A DNA stretch of 14,542 nucleotides, taken from positions 1 through 14,542 of the forward strand of contig CAJKZL010000021.1 in assembly GCA_905204385.1 (NCBI GenBank), written 5' to 3'. Positions 14,210-14,542 of the stretch are shown one piece after another. The position numbers and the translations under genes were made by a program. This stretch comes from an uncultured Odoribacter sp. (GTDB taxonomy: Bacteria; Bacteroidota; Bacteroidia; Bacteroidales; Marinifilaceae). Within the stretch, counting starts at the first letter, position 1. Each line of letters opens with the position of its first letter. The notes under the pieces were generated by a model. The model was not told where the DNA came from. It did no database searches and saw nothing but the letters and a program-made list of their open reading frames with translations.

Positions 14210-14542
14210 ATGAACAAACAGCAATTAGCGAATAAAATATGGGCATCGGCAAATAAGATGCGTTCGAAGATTGAAGCCAATGAATATAAGGACTACATTC
14301 TTGGTTTCATCTTCTACAAATTTCTGTCGGAGCAAGAGGTTAAGTTCCTTTTGGACGAAGGACTGACAAAAGATGAATTTGCGAATGAAATTAACGAGGA
14401 GCATTCAGAAAATGTGGACTGGCTTCAAAATCGTATCGGCTATTTTATCGCATATGAGAATCTGTATTCCACATGGATTGATGCCAAACACGATTTTTCT
14501 GTAGCAAATGTTCGTGACGCACTTTCCGCATTCAATCGCCTT
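14210..14542 (+). CDS. hsdM: HsdM, type I restriction-modification methyltransferase subunit (C-terminus beyond right edge)
   Basis: The adenine-methylating subunit of a type I restriction-modification complex, which works with HsdS for target recognition and HsdR for cleavage. The 111 visible residues are the helical HsdM N-terminal domain: KIWASANKMRSKI, then EYKDYILGFIFYKFLSEQ at about 25-42, and VDWLQNRIGYFI. The SAM-binding and NPPY motifs lie outside the window; the family is usually about 500 residues. I start at the ATG at 14210; the weak GGAAATG context is normal for this phylum. It is 23 nt after abiEii with no terminator between them, so the restriction genes probably share the AbiEi-controlled promoter. 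Confidence 0.93.
   Translation, partial: MNKQQLANKIWASANKMRSKIEANEYKDYILGFIFYKFLSEQEVKFLLDEGLTKDEFANEINEEHSENVDWLQNRIGYFIAYENLYSTWIDAKHDFSVANVRDALSAFNRL

Noticed and set aside
14179..14235. An 18-codon frame starting ATGAGTAAG at the end of abiEii.
   Set aside because: Too short, overlaps both neighbours and shows no conservation signal by eye; hsdM clearly starts at 14210.

Overview
The window reads as a chromosomal segment of a member of the order Bacteroidales (Bacteroides, Parabacteroides, Odoribacter or relatives). Evidence is the type V (FimA/Mfa) fimbrial genes, a class A beta-lactamase of the Bacteroides CfxA/CepA/PER branch, several exact or near-exact Bacteroidetes -7 promoter boxes (TAnnTTTG), starts without strong Shine-Dalgarno sequences, and a single-domain RRM protein. 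I cannot name a species.

Left part (1-4200), housekeeping: a DEAD-box RNA helicase running off the left edge (minus), a small RRM RNA-binding protein with a strong terminator (minus), a PlsC/hemolysin-type acyltransferase possibly of the glycine-lipid GlsA kind (plus), and a secreted thioredoxin-fold protein (plus). Helicase and RRM protein are likely RNA-remodelling functions, often cold-responsive.

Middle (4200-8940), a fimbrial locus: a divergent pair of transcription units. Rightward run an Mfa1-like fimbrillin and an Mfa2/FimB-like anchor in tandem. Leftward runs a 721-residue lipoprotein with a fimbrillin-like N-terminal half, a BACON-like domain and a C-terminal glutamine-amidotransferase/ThuA-like fold, which I read as a tip or accessory adhesin. 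A small membrane protein and a periplasmic class A beta-lactamase (9018-10400) follow.

Right part (10401-14542), an accessory, defence-type region: base composition falls sharply just after the beta-lactamase (hand count: 52% GC at 9721-9780, 25% at 10561-10620). A tight three-gene minus-strand cassette comes first. It encodes a 5'-truncated ATP-binding protein related to AlbA_2/RecG-like regulators, a protein with tandem 16-residue YGS repeats, and a membrane-anchored coiled-coil protein interrupted by an in-frame stop. Divergent from it is an AbiEi/AbiEii toxin-antitoxin pair (type IV) that leads directly, with a 23-nt gap, into hsdM of a type I restriction-modification system cut by the right edge. 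The truncation, the in-frame stop and the hairpins and repeats at 12403-12600 suggest a defence island turned over by successive insertions.

No tRNA, rRNA, CRISPR array or intact transposase was seen.
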